From assembly GCF_030295745.1 (NCBI RefSeq), contig NZ_AP027291.1, forward strand, positions 4,464,001 to 4,528,000: a DNA stretch of 64,000 bases, given 5' to 3'. Each line of letters opens with the position of its first letter. Position 1 is the first letter of the stretch. The notes below the pieces were generated by a model. It was not told the origin of the DNA, did not search any database, and worked only from the letters and a program-made list of their open reading frames with translations. Source of the DNA: Mycolicibacterium sp. TUM20985 (GTDB taxonomy: Bacteria > Actinomycetota > Actinomycetes > Mycobacteriales > Mycobacteriaceae). Made by a program: the position numbers and the translations under genes. Below, piece by piece: positions 9,287 through 17,512 of this stretch.

Positions 9287-10360
9287 CTAACCTCGAACCA
9301 ATTTCAGATACGCGGCCGTCATCTCCAGTCGCACCGCCAACATCGCCAACTGCTGCTCGGGACGACCGTTCGGGCGCGGCGTCACGATGTCGGGCACGTC
9401 GTCGGCACTCACCACGTCCACGTCGTCGTAGCCACTGAGCGTCGAGACCATCGCGGGCCGCTCCTCGTCGGTGGCGAACACGACCGTTCGCACCCGCGTG
9501 GGGAGTGGCCCATCGAGCTCCTCGTCATGGAAGATCGACGACTCGTTTCCGTTCTTACCACTGGTCAATCCGCGGCGAAGCGCCACCAGCACATCGGCCA
9601 GTTCGACTGCAGCCGTTGGCTGTTGGGCGACCCGAAGCATGGTCGCGCCGACGTGTCGCGCGAGCGCCACGCTGGCCGCATTGCCACCGGCCAGCACGAC
9701 GTCTCGGCCGGACATGCGCTCGGCGAGCGACTTGGCGGGATTGGTGAACGACTCGCGGCCCGCACTGTTGCGCAGCGCCTCGGCGTCCAGCGCGTCGGCC
9801 AGCCCGGCGAGGTCGACGCTCATTCCCGGCAGGACGACCTGCAGGGCGGCCAGCCCGGCGCCAAGATAACGGATCAGGGCGAACTCGTCGGACACGAGCA
9901 GTCGCGGGGGGAGGACAACGGCCCGGCCAGCAGCGACCTCGCGGAGCGGCCCCTCGTCGGGAGCCACCACGACTACCCTTGCGCCACGCCGGATTCCGCT
10001 CGCGGCGGCCGAGACCAGGACCCGGTCGGCGGCATCGTCGCCCGCCACCACCATGACGTCGAGTGCGCCGATCCAGGGCGGTACCTCAGAAGCCACCACG
10101 ATCGGAGCCGCGGCCGAACCACCGAGGGCAGCCGCCAGCATGGCGCCGGCAGCCTCGGCAGCACCACGGCTGGCCACCCAGATCACGGTGCGCGGCAGCT
10201 GGTCTCCGCGGAGGGGTTCCAAGACGCCCTCCTCGAGGGCGGCGGCCGTCGCCCGCATCTGCGCACCAGCCATCGAGGCCGCTCGGAGCAAACCCTCGCG
10301 GTCGGCGGCGAGCAGACCCTCGACGTCGTCGAGGTCGATGGTCGCGTGGGCGGCACTCAC
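9287..10360 (-). CDS. SIS/phosphoglucose-isomerase-like protein (Rv3256c, TobH-like)
   Basis: The 357-residue protein starts at the GTG 10358-10360, which overlaps the manB stop in a GTGA junction. It begins MSAAHATIDLDDVEGLLAAD. It has an alternating strand-helix pattern with VIWVASRGAAEAAGAML and LDVMVVAGDDAADRVLV, as in sugar isomerase domains. In mycobacteria this gene always sits between manB and manA (Rv3256c). The annotated relatives are related to the C-terminal domain of bifunctional phosphoglucose/phosphomannose isomerases. A role in hexose-phosphate handling is likely, but the catalytic residues are not obvious. A frame reaching to 10582 is only a shadow of manB. Confidence 0.8.
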   Translation of the reverse strand: MSAAHATIDLDDVEGLLAADREGLLRAASMAGAQMRATAAALEEGVLEPLRGDQLPRTVIWVASRGAAEAAGAMLAAALGGSAAAPIVVASEVPPWIGALDVMVVAGDDAADRVLVSAAASGIRRGARVVVVAPDEGPLREVAAGRAVVLPPRLLVSDEFALIRYLGAGLAALQVVLPGMSVDLAGLADALDAEALRNSAGRESFTNPAKSLAERMSGRDVVLAGGNAASVALARHVGATMLRVAQQPTAAVELADVLVALRRGLTSGKNGNESSIFHDEELDGPLPTRVRTVVFATDEERPAMVSTLSGYDDVDVVSADDVPDIVTPRPNGRPEQQLAMLAVRLEMTAAYLKLVRG

Positions 10361-11757
10361 GTGGCGGTCTCGCTGACGGAGGCGATCTCGGCGGCCACGC
10401 AGTCGACGATCTCGGCGACCCCGTCGACCGTCCTGGCCTCGACGTTGAGCCTCAGCAACGGCTCGGTATTCGACGTGCGCAGGTTGAACCAGCTGCCCTC
10501 GCCGAGGTCGACGGTGACGCCGTCGAGGTGGTCGATCGACTGGATGCGGCTGCCGAGGGCCTTCAGCACCGCGTCGACGCACGCCGGAGCGTCGGCCACG
10601 GTGAAGTTGATCTCCCCCGACGCTTCGTAGCGTTGGTAGTCGGCCATCACCTCGGACAGGGGTCGGTCCTGCTCGCCGAGGGCGGCGAGCACGTGCAGCG
10701 CGGCCAGCATCCCGGAGTCCGCTCCCCAGAAGTCCCTGAAGTAGTAGTGCGCCGAGTGCTCCCCGCCGAAGATGGCCCCCGACTCGGCCATCAGTGCCTT
10801 GATGTAGGAGTGCCCGACGCGGGAACGCACCGCGGTGCCGCCCCGTTCGGCGATCAACTCGGGTACGGCCCGCGAGGTGATGAGGTTGTGGATCACCGTG
10901 GCGCCGATCTCGCGACCGAGTTCACGTCCGGCCACCAACCCCGTCACCGCGGATGGCGACACGGGCTGACCGAGTTCGTCGACGACGAAGCAACGGTCGG
11001 CGTCACCGTCGAAGGCCAGGCCGATGTCGGCACCGGTCTCTAAGACGTGCCGTTGCAGGTCGACGAGGTTGGCGGGGTCCAACGGATTGGCCTCGTGGTT
11101 CGGGAACGACCCGTCTAGCTCGAAGTACAGCGGCAGCAGCGTAATTGACGCCAATGGCCCGAGCACCGCGGGCGTGGTGTGCCCACCCATTCCGTTGCCC
11201 GCATCGACCGCCACGCGGAGTGGACGAAGCCCGGCGATGTCGACGAGCGACCGAAGGAAGTCGCCGTAGTCGGCTAGCACGTCGCGGTCGGAGATCGTTC
11301 CCGGTGTCCCGTCGAAGCCGGGAACACCGTTGATGACCTCGTCGCTGATGGTGCTCAGCCCGCTCTCCTTGCCGACGGGTTTGGCGCCGGCGCGGCACAG
11401 CTTGATGCCGTTGTAGGAGGCGGGGTTGTGGCTGGCGGTGAACATGGCTCCCGGGCAGTCGAGCCGACCGGACGCGAAGTACAGCTGATCGGTGGACGCC
11501 AGACCGATCCTGACGACGTCCAGCCCCTGGGCCACGACCCCTTCAGCGAACGCCGCCGCCAAGGACGGGGAGCTGGCGCGCATGTCGTAGCCGATGACGA
11601 CCGTGGACACCTCGCCGCCGGCGCCCTCGTCGCGGACCAACCGGGCGAAGGCACCCCCGACGTCGGCGACGAAACGCTCGTCGAGCTCGTCGCCAACCAG
11701 GCCACGAACGTCGTACGCCTTGATGACGCGGTTGACAGCCTCAGCGGGCCGAGACAT
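10357..11757 (-). CDS. manB: Phosphomannomutase/phosphoglucomutase
   Basis: The 466-residue enzyme converts mannose-6-phosphate to mannose-1-phosphate. It begins MSRPAEAVNRVIKAYDVRGLVGDEL. The phosphoserine loop is GAMFTASHNPASYNGIK near residue 100. The metal loop is AFDGDADRC near residue 244. The sugar-binding GGEHSAHYYF lies near residue 333, and the phosphate-binding end RTSNTEPLLRLNVEA near residue 430. It heads the manB, SIS-domain gene, manA, CDF operon. The continuous frame goes on to 12228, but the added part lacks similarity and runs across the DUF3499 gene, so the ATG at 11757 is preferred. Equivalent to Rv3257c. Confidence 0.96.
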   Translation of the reverse strand: MSRPAEAVNRVIKAYDVRGLVGDELDERFVADVGGAFARLVRDEGAGGEVSTVVIGYDMRASSPSLAAAFAEGVVAQGLDVVRIGLASTDQLYFASGRLDCPGAMFTASHNPASYNGIKLCRAGAKPVGKESGLSTISDEVINGVPGFDGTPGTISDRDVLADYGDFLRSLVDIAGLRPLRVAVDAGNGMGGHTTPAVLGPLASITLLPLYFELDGSFPNHEANPLDPANLVDLQRHVLETGADIGLAFDGDADRCFVVDELGQPVSPSAVTGLVAGRELGREIGATVIHNLITSRAVPELIAERGGTAVRSRVGHSYIKALMAESGAIFGGEHSAHYYFRDFWGADSGMLAALHVLAALGEQDRPLSEVMADYQRYEASGEINFTVADAPACVDAVLKALGSRIQSIDHLDGVTVDLGEGSWFNLRTSNTEPLLRLNVEARTVDGVAEIVDCVAAEIASVSETAT

Positions 11758-11846
11758 AGATCTCCTTGCGAAGGGAACTCGTGCGGCCAGCCTATCGGCT
11801 GGCCTTCCGCGCTGCCGACGGGTCACGTCGATGAAGGCGGCTCTGG

Positions 11847-12260
11847 CTACTCCGTGGGGTCCGGCAACACGCGTAGATGTCCGCGCTTGCGCCCATTGTG
11901 CTCCGAGCGAGTCACCGGCGGGGCCATCAATGCGCCGCCGTGTACGCCCGTGACGGGATCCGAGAATCCGGCCGGAGGTCGCATCACCGCGGCGTCGCGG
12001 CCCTCGCGCACCGCATCGGCGAGGGCGACCAGGTCGTCTTCGTCGGAGTGCGAGGGCAACGGCCCCGCATGCCGTACCAGTTCCCAGCCGCGCGGCGCGG
12101 TGATCCGTCCGGCGTGCAACACGCACAGGTCCCAGGAGTGGGGTTCGGAGACGGTGGCGAGCGGGCCGACGACGGCAGTCGAGTCCTTGTAGACGAAGGT
12201 CAGCGTCGCCACGGCATAGTGCGGGCACCCGGGCCTGCAGCAGCGACGGGGAACGTTCAC
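11847..12260 (-). CDS. DUF3499 family protein (Rv3258c-like)
   Basis: This 137-residue protein begins MNVPRRCCRPGCPHYAVATL and contains SWDLCVLHAGRITAPRGWE. Four cysteines and a histidine early in the chain (CCRPGC, LCVLH) suggest a small metal-binding fold. The family is restricted to actinobacteria and its function is unknown. The GTG at 12260 was chosen over the GTG at 12266 because a TAGCCT hexamer ends seven bases before it and because Rv3258c begins with the same residues. The region after residue 95 looks poorly conserved and basic. The gene faces away from the divergent 12348 gene. Confidence 0.85.
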   Translation of the reverse strand: MNVPRRCCRPGCPHYAVATLTFVYKDSTAVVGPLATVSEPHSWDLCVLHAGRITAPRGWELVRHAGPLPSHSDEDDLVALADAVREGRDAAVMRPPAGFSDPVTGVHGGALMAPPVTRSEHNGRKRGHLRVLPDPTE

Positions 12261-12267
12261 GGACACG

Positions 12268-12273
12268 AGGCTA
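12268..12273 (-). promoter_or_regulatory. Candidate -10 box for the DUF3499 gene
   Basis: TAGCCT on the minus strand ends seven bases before the GTG at 12260, consistent with leaderless transcription. It supports the choice of that start. Confidence 0.45.
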
Positions 12274-12335
12274 TCGCGCAGGCACGCGGTGGGTCGGCGA
12301 CACGCGCAGCCCGCAACCCGCCGATCTCCAACCGT

Positions 12336-12341
12336 TACGAT
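12336..12341 (+). promoter_or_regulatory. Candidate -10 box for the zincin-like gene
   Basis: TACGAT ends six bases before the ATG at 12348, consistent with a leaderless transcript. Confidence 0.45.
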
Positions 12342-12347
12342 CGCCGA

Positions 12348-12815
12348 ATGGTCGAGCGGCAGGCTGGGCGAACGAACCGCGGACGTCGGGAGATGCGCGG
12401 TCCGCTGCTACCTCCCACCGTGCCGGGGTGGCGCAGTCGGGCCGAACGCTTCGACATGGCCGTGCTCGAGGCGTACGAGCCCATCGAGCGGCAGTGGCAC
12501 GAGCGGGTGTCCGGTCTGGACGTCGCGGTCGACGAGATCCCGCGCATCGCGCCGAAGGATCCGGAGAACGTCCAGTGGCCGCCCGAGGTGATCGCCGATG
12601 GTCCGATCGCCCTCGCCAAGCTGATACCTGCGGGTGTCGACGTCAGGGGAAACGCCACTCGGGCGCGAGTCGTGTTGTTCCGCAAGCCAATCGAGCGACG
12701 GGCCAAGGACACCATCGATCTGTCGGACCTGCTTCACGACGTGCTGGTGGCCCAGGTGGCCACGTACCTAGGGGTCGAACCGTCGGTCATCGACCCGACG
12801 ATCGACGACGACTGA
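12348..12815 (+). CDS. Metallopeptidase-family (zincin-like) protein, Rv3259-like
   Basis: The 155-residue protein has a basic N-terminus, then RAERFDMAVLEAYEPIERQW, and a middle segment with VVLFRKPIERRAKDTIDLSDLL. It ends HDVLVAQVATYLGVEPSVID. It aligns with the small zincin-like family annotated as metallopeptidase. Members with the full site carry HExxH where this protein has HDVLV, so the catalytic Glu and second His are missing. It is probably not a peptidase, and its actual role is unknown. It diverges from the DUF3499 gene and converges on whiB2, a neighbourhood kept in mycobacteria (Rv3259). Confidence 0.75.
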   Translation: MVERQAGRTNRGRREMRGPLLPPTVPGWRSRAERFDMAVLEAYEPIERQWHERVSGLDVAVDEIPRIAPKDPENVQWPPEVIADGPIALAKLIPAGVDVRGNATRARVVLFRKPIERRAKDTIDLSDLLHDVLVAQVATYLGVEPSVIDPTIDDD

Positions 12816-12837
12816 CCCGCCCGGGGTCACGCCTGGA

Positions 12838-13227
12838 TCAGATGATGCCGCGCTTGAGCCGGCGCCGCTCCCGCTCCGACAGACCGCCCCAGATGCCGAA
12901 CCGCTCGTCGTGAGCGAGGGCGTAGTCGAGGCACGCGTCCTTCACTTCGCAGCCGAGGCAGATGCGCTTCGCCTCGCGGGTCGAGCCGCCCTTCTCGGGG
13001 AAGAACGCCTCGGGGTCGGTCTGCGCGCACAGCGCGTTCTCTTGCCAAAGTTCGTCGTCGGGCGTCAGGCCCACCTCGACGCGGTCGGGGACGACGCTCA
13101 GCTGTGGCCGCGCATTTACGCCACCCTGCGACGGCCCGGGATTGGTATGCGGTTCGTTGCCTACTGAGCCGAGCATCCGACTGTCGAATCGGATGACACG
13201 ATCGAAATCTACGTGCTCATAAGACAT
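12838..13227 (-). CDS. whiB2: WhiB2 iron-sulfur transcription regulator
   Basis: The 129-residue protein carries the WhiB iron-sulfur ligands: Cys in ENALCAQTD, then the CLGCEVKDAC cluster in a C-x2-C-x5-C pattern. The turn GIWGGLSERERRRL and a basic tail follow. WhiB2 is essential for septation and division in mycobacteria and acts as a DNA-binding partner of the main sigma factor. The ATG at 13227 follows a strong ribosome site, AAGGAGG. A sigma-A-like promoter was found at 13369-13397, giving a leader of roughly 130 bases. It corresponds to Rv3260c and lies divergent from fbiA. Confidence 0.96.
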   Translation of the reverse strand: MSYEHVDFDRVIRFDSRMLGSVGNEPHTNPGPSQGGVNARPQLSVVPDRVEVGLTPDDELWQENALCAQTDPEAFFPEKGGSTREAKRICLGCEVKDACLDYALAHDERFGIWGGLSERERRRLKRGII

Positions 13228-13368
13228 CTTCCGCCTCCTTACCTGGTTTACGAGTTCCCTGTTGTCAACCCCACCGCGAACCGTCGCGGTCACTCAATTC
13301 GAACAAGTGATCGAATCTCGGTCTGCGGCACTGGAACCGGAAGCGAACCGGGAAATGACACTGATGTG

Positions 13369-13397
13369 ATTAGACACGCGTTAGCTGCGGGGGTCAA
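13369..13397 (-). promoter_or_regulatory. Candidate whiB2 promoter
   Basis: On the minus strand: -35 TTGACC (13392-13397), spacer of 17 bases, -10 TCTAAT (13369-13374). This is close to the housekeeping sigma-A consensus and points at whiB2. Confidence 0.6.
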
Positions 13398-13515
13398 GCG
13401 TTAGAACGGGTTTTCATACCATCCCGTGACCTAATGTCGGCGCGTCGGTTATCTGGCGTGTCGCGAAAGTGACCAAATCGGCCCCCGCCGTGGACCACCG
13501 TCGCGCTGGTGCGCC

Positions 13516-13521
13516 TAGTCT
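13516..13521 (+). promoter_or_regulatory. Candidate -10 box for fbiA
   Basis: TAGTCT ends eight bases before the GTG at 13530. It supports that start and suggests a leaderless or nearly leaderless fbiA-fbiB transcript. Confidence 0.45.
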
Positions 13522-13529
13522 CGATCGGT

Positions 13530-14546
13530 GTGAAGGTCACTGTTCTGGTGGGCGGCGTCGGCGGCGCGCGATTCCTCCTCGGCGTCGAGCAGTACCTCGG
13601 GCTCGGCCAATTCGCGGGAATGGCAACGGGGCCGGCGGGTGACCACGAGCTCACCGCGGTCGTGAACGTCGGCGACGATGCCTGGATGCACGGCGTCCGC
13701 ATCTGTCCCGACCTCGATACGTGCATGTACACCTTAGGTGGAGGTATAGATCCGAGCCGGGGCTGGGGCCATGCGAACGAAACCTGGCACGCGAAGGAGG
13801 AACTCGCCGCCTACGGCGTGCAACCCGACTGGTTCGGTCTGGGCGACCGCGATCTGGCCACCCACCTCGTCCGCAGCCAGATGCTCAGAGCCGGCTACCC
13901 CCTCTCCGAGGTGACCGAGGCGCTGTGCGCGCGGTGGCAACCGGGCGCCCGACTGCTGCCCGTCACCGACGACCGTAGCGAAACCCACGTCGTCGTCACC
14001 GATCCCGAGAGCGAGGCCGCCGACGCGGGTGCCAGGAAGGCCATCCACTTCCAGGAGTGGTGGGTCCGCTACCGCGCCCAAATCCCCACGCATGCCTTCG
14101 CGTTCGTGGGCGCCGACAAGGCCACCGCGACGCCGGACGCCCTCGCCGCCATCGCGGAGGCCGACGTCGTGTTCATGGCCCCGTCGAACCCGGTCGTCAG
14201 CATCGGCGCGATCCTCGCCGTGCCGGGAATCCGTGGGGCCCTTCGGTCGACGGCGGCGCCGGTGATCGGCTACTCCCCCATCATCGCCGGACGGGCGCTG
14301 CGCGGGATGGCCGACGAGTGCCTGTCGGTCATCGGGGTCGAGACCTCCTCGCAGGCCGTCGGAGCCCATTTCGGCGCCCGCTCGGGCACCGGCCTGTTGG
14401 ACGGCTGGCTGGTCGACGAGGGTGACACCGCCGCCATCGACGGCATCGCGGTGCGCGCCATTCCGCTGATGATGACCGACCCGAAGGCCACGGCCGAGAT
14501 GGTGCGCCACGGAATCGAACTCGGCGGCATCGGGACCGGCGCGTGA
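13530..14546 (+). CDS. fbiA: 2-phospho-L-lactate-type transferase of F420 synthesis
   Basis: The 338-residue enzyme joins the phospholactate-type GDP-linked precursor to Fo to give F420-0 or its dehydro form. The N-terminus MKVTVLVGGVGGARFLLGVE holds the nucleotide-binding GGVGGAR loop. DDAWMHGVRICPDLDTCMY and FMAPSNPVVSIG are further CofD family signatures. GTG at 13530 is chosen because it places MKVTVL at the N-terminus as in relatives; the frame reaches 13509 only through a poor extension. Its stop overlaps the fbiB GTG start, so the two are coupled. Equivalent to Rv3261. Confidence 0.96.
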   Translation: MKVTVLVGGVGGARFLLGVEQYLGLGQFAGMATGPAGDHELTAVVNVGDDAWMHGVRICPDLDTCMYTLGGGIDPSRGWGHANETWHAKEELAAYGVQPDWFGLGDRDLATHLVRSQMLRAGYPLSEVTEALCARWQPGARLLPVTDDRSETHVVVTDPESEAADAGARKAIHFQEWWVRYRAQIPTHAFAFVGADKATATPDALAAIAEADVVFMAPSNPVVSIGAILAVPGIRGALRSTAAPVIGYSPIIAGRALRGMADECLSVIGVETSSQAVGAHFGARSGTGLLDGWLVDEGDTAAIDGIAVRAIPLMMTDPKATAEMVRHGIELGGIGTGA

Positions 14547-15901
14547 CGGGTCCAGACCACACGCGCGATCACGGAGCGGCGGCTTCAGTCGAGATCATGC
14601 CCGTGCCGGGGCTGCCCGAGTTCAGGCCCGGTGACGACGTCGCGGCGGCGATCGCCGCAGCCGCGCCATGGTTGCGCGATGACGACGTCGTCGTGGTGAC
14701 GAGCAAGGTGCTCTCCAAGAGCGAGGGCCGGATCGTCGATGCCCCGACTGATCCCGAGGCACGGGATACATTGCGCCGCAAACTCATCGACACCGAGGCC
14801 GTTCGGGTCGTGGCCCGCAAGGGTCGGACGCTGATCACGGAGAACGCGATCGGCCTCATCCAGGCCGCGGCCGGGGTCGACGGTTCGAACGTCGATTCCG
14901 CCGAGTTAGCCTTGCTCCCAGTCGATCCCGATGGCAGCGCCGCGACCCTCCGCAGCCGGTTGCGGTCGCTGCTGGGTGTCGAGGTCGGCATCGTCGTCAC
15001 CGACACCATGGGACGCGCCTGGCGCAACGGCCAGACCGACACCGCCATCGGCGCCTCGGGGCTCGCCGTCCTGCACGGGTACGGCGGAGCCCACGACGCC
15101 CACGGCAACGAGCTCGTGGTCACCGAGGTCGCCGTCGCCGACGAGATCGCCGCCGCCGCCGACCTGGTGAAGGGGAAGTTGACCGGGATCCCGGTGGCCG
15201 TCGTCCGTGGTCTGACTTTGCGAGACGACGGCTCCAACGGACGCGCCCTCGTCAGGGCGGGCCAGGACGACCTGTTCTGGCTGGGCACCGCAGAGGCCCT
15301 CGACATGGGACGCCTGCAGGCGCAGCTGCTGCGTCGCTCCGTCCGCACGTTCACCGGCGATCCGGTGGACCCGGCCCTCGTCGAGGCCTCGGTCGCCGAG
15401 GCACTGACCGCCCCGGCGCCGCACCACACCCGCCCGGTGCGCTTCGTGTGGATCCGCGACCACGCGGTGCGCGTGCGCCTGCTGGACGCCATGCAGGACA
15501 CGTGGCGCGCCGATCTGCTGGGTGACGGCCACCCCGCCGACGCCGTCGAGCGGCGCATCGCCCGTGGCCAGCTCCTCTACGACGCGGCCGAGCTGGTGAT
15601 CCCGTTCATGGTGCCCGACGGCGCGCACACCTACCCCGACGCGACCAGGACGGCCGCCGAGACCACCATGTTCACCGTCGCGGCCGGGGCCGCGGTGCAG
15701 GCCCTCCTGGTGGCGTTGGCCGTCCGTGGCGTGGGCAGCTGCTGGATCGGCTCCACGATCTTCGCCCCCGATCTGGTGCGGCGGGAGCTGGATCTGCCGT
15801 CCGACTGGAACCCGTTGGGTGCCATCGCGATCGGACACCCGGAGGAGACGACGGGGCCCCGCGACCCCGTCCCCACCGAGGGACTCTTGACGATTCGATG
15901 A
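14543..15901 (+). CDS. fbiB: F420-0:gamma-glutamyl ligase with FMN-binding C-terminal domain
   Basis: The 452-residue bifunctional protein adds glutamates to F420-0. Residues about 1-245 form the CofE ligase domain, with DDVVVVTSKVLSKSEGR and VVTDTMGRAWRNGQTD. Residues about 260-452 form a nitroreductase-like FMN domain, with RRSVRTFTGDPVDPALVE and GVGSCWIGSTIF, which reduces dehydro-F420-0 in mycobacteria. The start is the GTG at 14543, overlapping the fbiA stop. Its own stop overlaps the ATG of the next gene by four bases, so a Nudix hydrolase is cotranscribed. Equivalent to Rv3262. Confidence 0.96.
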   Translation: MTGPDHTRDHGAAASVEIMPVPGLPEFRPGDDVAAAIAAAAPWLRDDDVVVVTSKVLSKSEGRIVDAPTDPEARDTLRRKLIDTEAVRVVARKGRTLITENAIGLIQAAAGVDGSNVDSAELALLPVDPDGSAATLRSRLRSLLGVEVGIVVTDTMGRAWRNGQTDTAIGASGLAVLHGYGGAHDAHGNELVVTEVAVADEIAAAADLVKGKLTGIPVAVVRGLTLRDDGSNGRALVRAGQDDLFWLGTAEALDMGRLQAQLLRRSVRTFTGDPVDPALVEASVAEALTAPAPHHTRPVRFVWIRDHAVRVRLLDAMQDTWRADLLGDGHPADAVERRIARGQLLYDAAELVIPFMVPDGAHTYPDATRTAAETTMFTVAAGAAVQALLVALAVRGVGSCWIGSTIFAPDLVRRELDLPSDWNPLGAIAIGHPEETTGPRDPVPTEGLLTIR

Positions 15902-16440
15902 CCGTGCACGCATCGGTCGTCGACACGCTGTGCCGTTGGCAGCCAACCGATCCGGACCAGGACTCCCTGCGGCTTGCGGTGCTGGCGTTCGTCCTGGCCA
16001 GGCCCGACGCCTGCGAGCGGGCGTGCGTCCCGGGCCACGTCACCGCCTCGGCCCTGGTCCTCGACCACACCGCCTCACACACGTTGCTCACCCTGCACCC
16101 GCGACTCGGTCGCTGGGTACAACTCGGCGGTCACTGCGAGGAACCCGACGCCGACATCGCGTCGGCCGCCCTGCGGGAGGCCGAGGAGGAGTCCGGCATC
16201 AGCGGGTTGACCATCGGTGACATGCCCGTCGCCCTGCACGTGCACGCGCTCACCTGCTCGCTCGGGCTGCCGACCCATCACCTCGACATCCAGTTCGCCG
16301 TCCGCGCTCCCAAGCACGCCAGGATTGCGATCAGCGACGAATCGCTGGACCTGCGCTGGTGGCCGTTGAACGCCCTGCCCGAGGATTCGGACTACGGGTT
16401 GAGGCAACTGGCGCGGGCGGCTCAGACGTCGGTCGAGTAG
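15898..16440 (+). CDS. Nudix hydrolase
   Basis: The 180-residue protein has a Nudix-type box, LGGHCEEPDAD followed by AALREAEEESGI, at about residues 77-101. The REAEEESG core is canonical. The spacing in front matches the GGH subgroup in which the first part of the motif varies. The substrate is likely a nucleoside diphosphate derivative but cannot be specified. It overlaps fbiB by an ATGA junction, so it may clean up a nucleotide by-product of F420 synthesis, which is only a guess. In M. tuberculosis I recall a DNA methylase gene at this place (Rv3263). The 3' end overlaps the convergent guanylyltransferase gene by 19 bases. Confidence 0.85.
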   Translation: MTVHASVVDTLCRWQPTDPDQDSLRLAVLAFVLARPDACERACVPGHVTASALVLDHTASHTLLTLHPRLGRWVQLGGHCEEPDADIASAALREAEEESGISGLTIGDMPVALHVHALTCSLGLPTHHLDIQFAVRAPKHARIAISDESLDLRWWPLNALPEDSDYGLRQLARAAQTSVE

Positions 16441-17510
16441 CGGATGCCCCCGTCGGGGATGCGCACCCCTGGCCAGACCCTCGCCCCGCGGAGCAACTCG
16501 CAGCGCGCCCCGATGTCCGCGCCGTCGCCGATCACGCCGTCGCGGATCAGCGCACGGGGACCGATGCGGGCGCCGAAGCCGATGATCGACCGCTCGATGA
16601 CCGAGCCGGCTTCGATCCGCGCTCCGTCGAAGATCACCGCGCCGTCCAGTCGTGCACCGGGACCGATCTCTGCCCCGCGACCCACCACGGTCCCGCCGAT
16701 CAGCAGAGCCCCGGGCGCGACCGCGGCACCGTCGTGGACGAGCTCCTCGCCGCGGTGACCCTTCAGCGCGGGTGACGGTGCGATGCCGCGGACGAGGTCC
16801 GCGGAACCGCGGACGAAGTCGTCGGGGGTGCCCATGTCCCGCCAGTAGGTGGCGTCCACGTAACCGCACACCTTGAGGCCGTCCGACAGCAGCGCCGGGA
16901 ACACCTCACGCTCGACCGACACCGCCCGCCCCGTGGGGATCCGATCGATGACCGCGCGTTTGAAGACGTAGCACCCGGCGTTGATCTGATCGGTCGGCGG
17001 ATCCTGCGTCTTCTCCAGGAATGCGGTCACGACGCCCCCGGAATCGGTGGGCACGCAACCGAATGCGCGGGGATCACCGACGCGCACCAGGTGCAGCGTC
17101 ACGTCGGCGTCGCGGTCGTGGTGGCTGGCCAGCAGTGCGTTGATGTCGGCGCCGGACAGCACGTCGCCGTTGAACACCAGCGTGGTGTCATGGCGCAACT
17201 TCGACGCGACGTTGGCGATGCCACCGCCGGTGCCCCGTGGCTCGTCCTCGACGACGTACTCGATCTGCAGCCCGAGCTTGGACCCGTCGCCGAACTCGGC
17301 TTCGAACACCTCGGCCTTGTACGACGTCCCCAGTACGACGTGCTGGATGCCCGCCGCCGCGATCCGCGACAGCAGGTGGGTCAGGAACGGGAGGCCCGCC
17401 GTGGGCAGCATCGGCTTCGGCGCGGACAACGTCAGCGGGCGCAGGCGGGTGCCCTGCCCACCGACGAGCACGACCGCGTCGACTTTCGCCGGATCCACCG
17501 AACCACTCAT
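16422..17510 (-). CDS. Mannose-1-phosphate guanylyltransferase (Rv3264c-like)
   Basis: The 362-residue enzyme makes GDP-mannose from mannose-1-phosphate and GTP. The nucleotidyltransferase signature is LVGGQGTRLRPLT near residue 14, with APKPMLPTAG just after it and FNGDVLSG near residue 109. Residues from about 255 form a left-handed beta helix with repeated hexapeptides such as AEIGPGARLDGAVIFDGARI. It matches Rv3264c, shown as a GDP-mannose pyrophosphorylase and named manB, manC or rmlA2 in different annotations, so no symbol is given. With manA and manB it completes GDP-mannose synthesis. The gene lies two bases downstream of wbbL. Confidence 0.92.
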   Translation of the reverse strand: MSGSVDPAKVDAVVLVGGQGTRLRPLTLSAPKPMLPTAGLPFLTHLLSRIAAAGIQHVVLGTSYKAEVFEAEFGDGSKLGLQIEYVVEDEPRGTGGGIANVASKLRHDTTLVFNGDVLSGADINALLASHHDRDADVTLHLVRVGDPRAFGCVPTDSGGVVTAFLEKTQDPPTDQINAGCYVFKRAVIDRIPTGRAVSVEREVFPALLSDGLKVCGYVDATYWRDMGTPDDFVRGSADLVRGIAPSPALKGHRGEELVHDGAAVAPGALLIGGTVVGRGAEIGPGARLDGAVIFDGARIEAGSVIERSIIGFGARIGPRALIRDGVIGDGADIGARCELLRGARVWPGVRIPDGGIRYSTDV

Positions 17511-17512
17511 CG

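Larger units (their letters stand above)
13228..13529. other. whiB2-fbiA divergent intergenic region
   Basis: About 300 bases without a gene. It contains the whiB2 ribosome site next to 13227, a minus-strand promoter at 13369-13397 and a plus-strand -10 box at 13516-13521. The whiB2 leader is unusually long for this window and could bind a regulator. I saw no hairpin strong enough to name a riboswitch. Confidence 0.7.

Noticed and set aside
11758..12228. Long N-terminal extension of manB
   Set aside because: The extra residues are Arg-rich and cover the DUF3499 gene in another frame. The family start MSRPAEAVNRVIKAYDVRG is at 11757.
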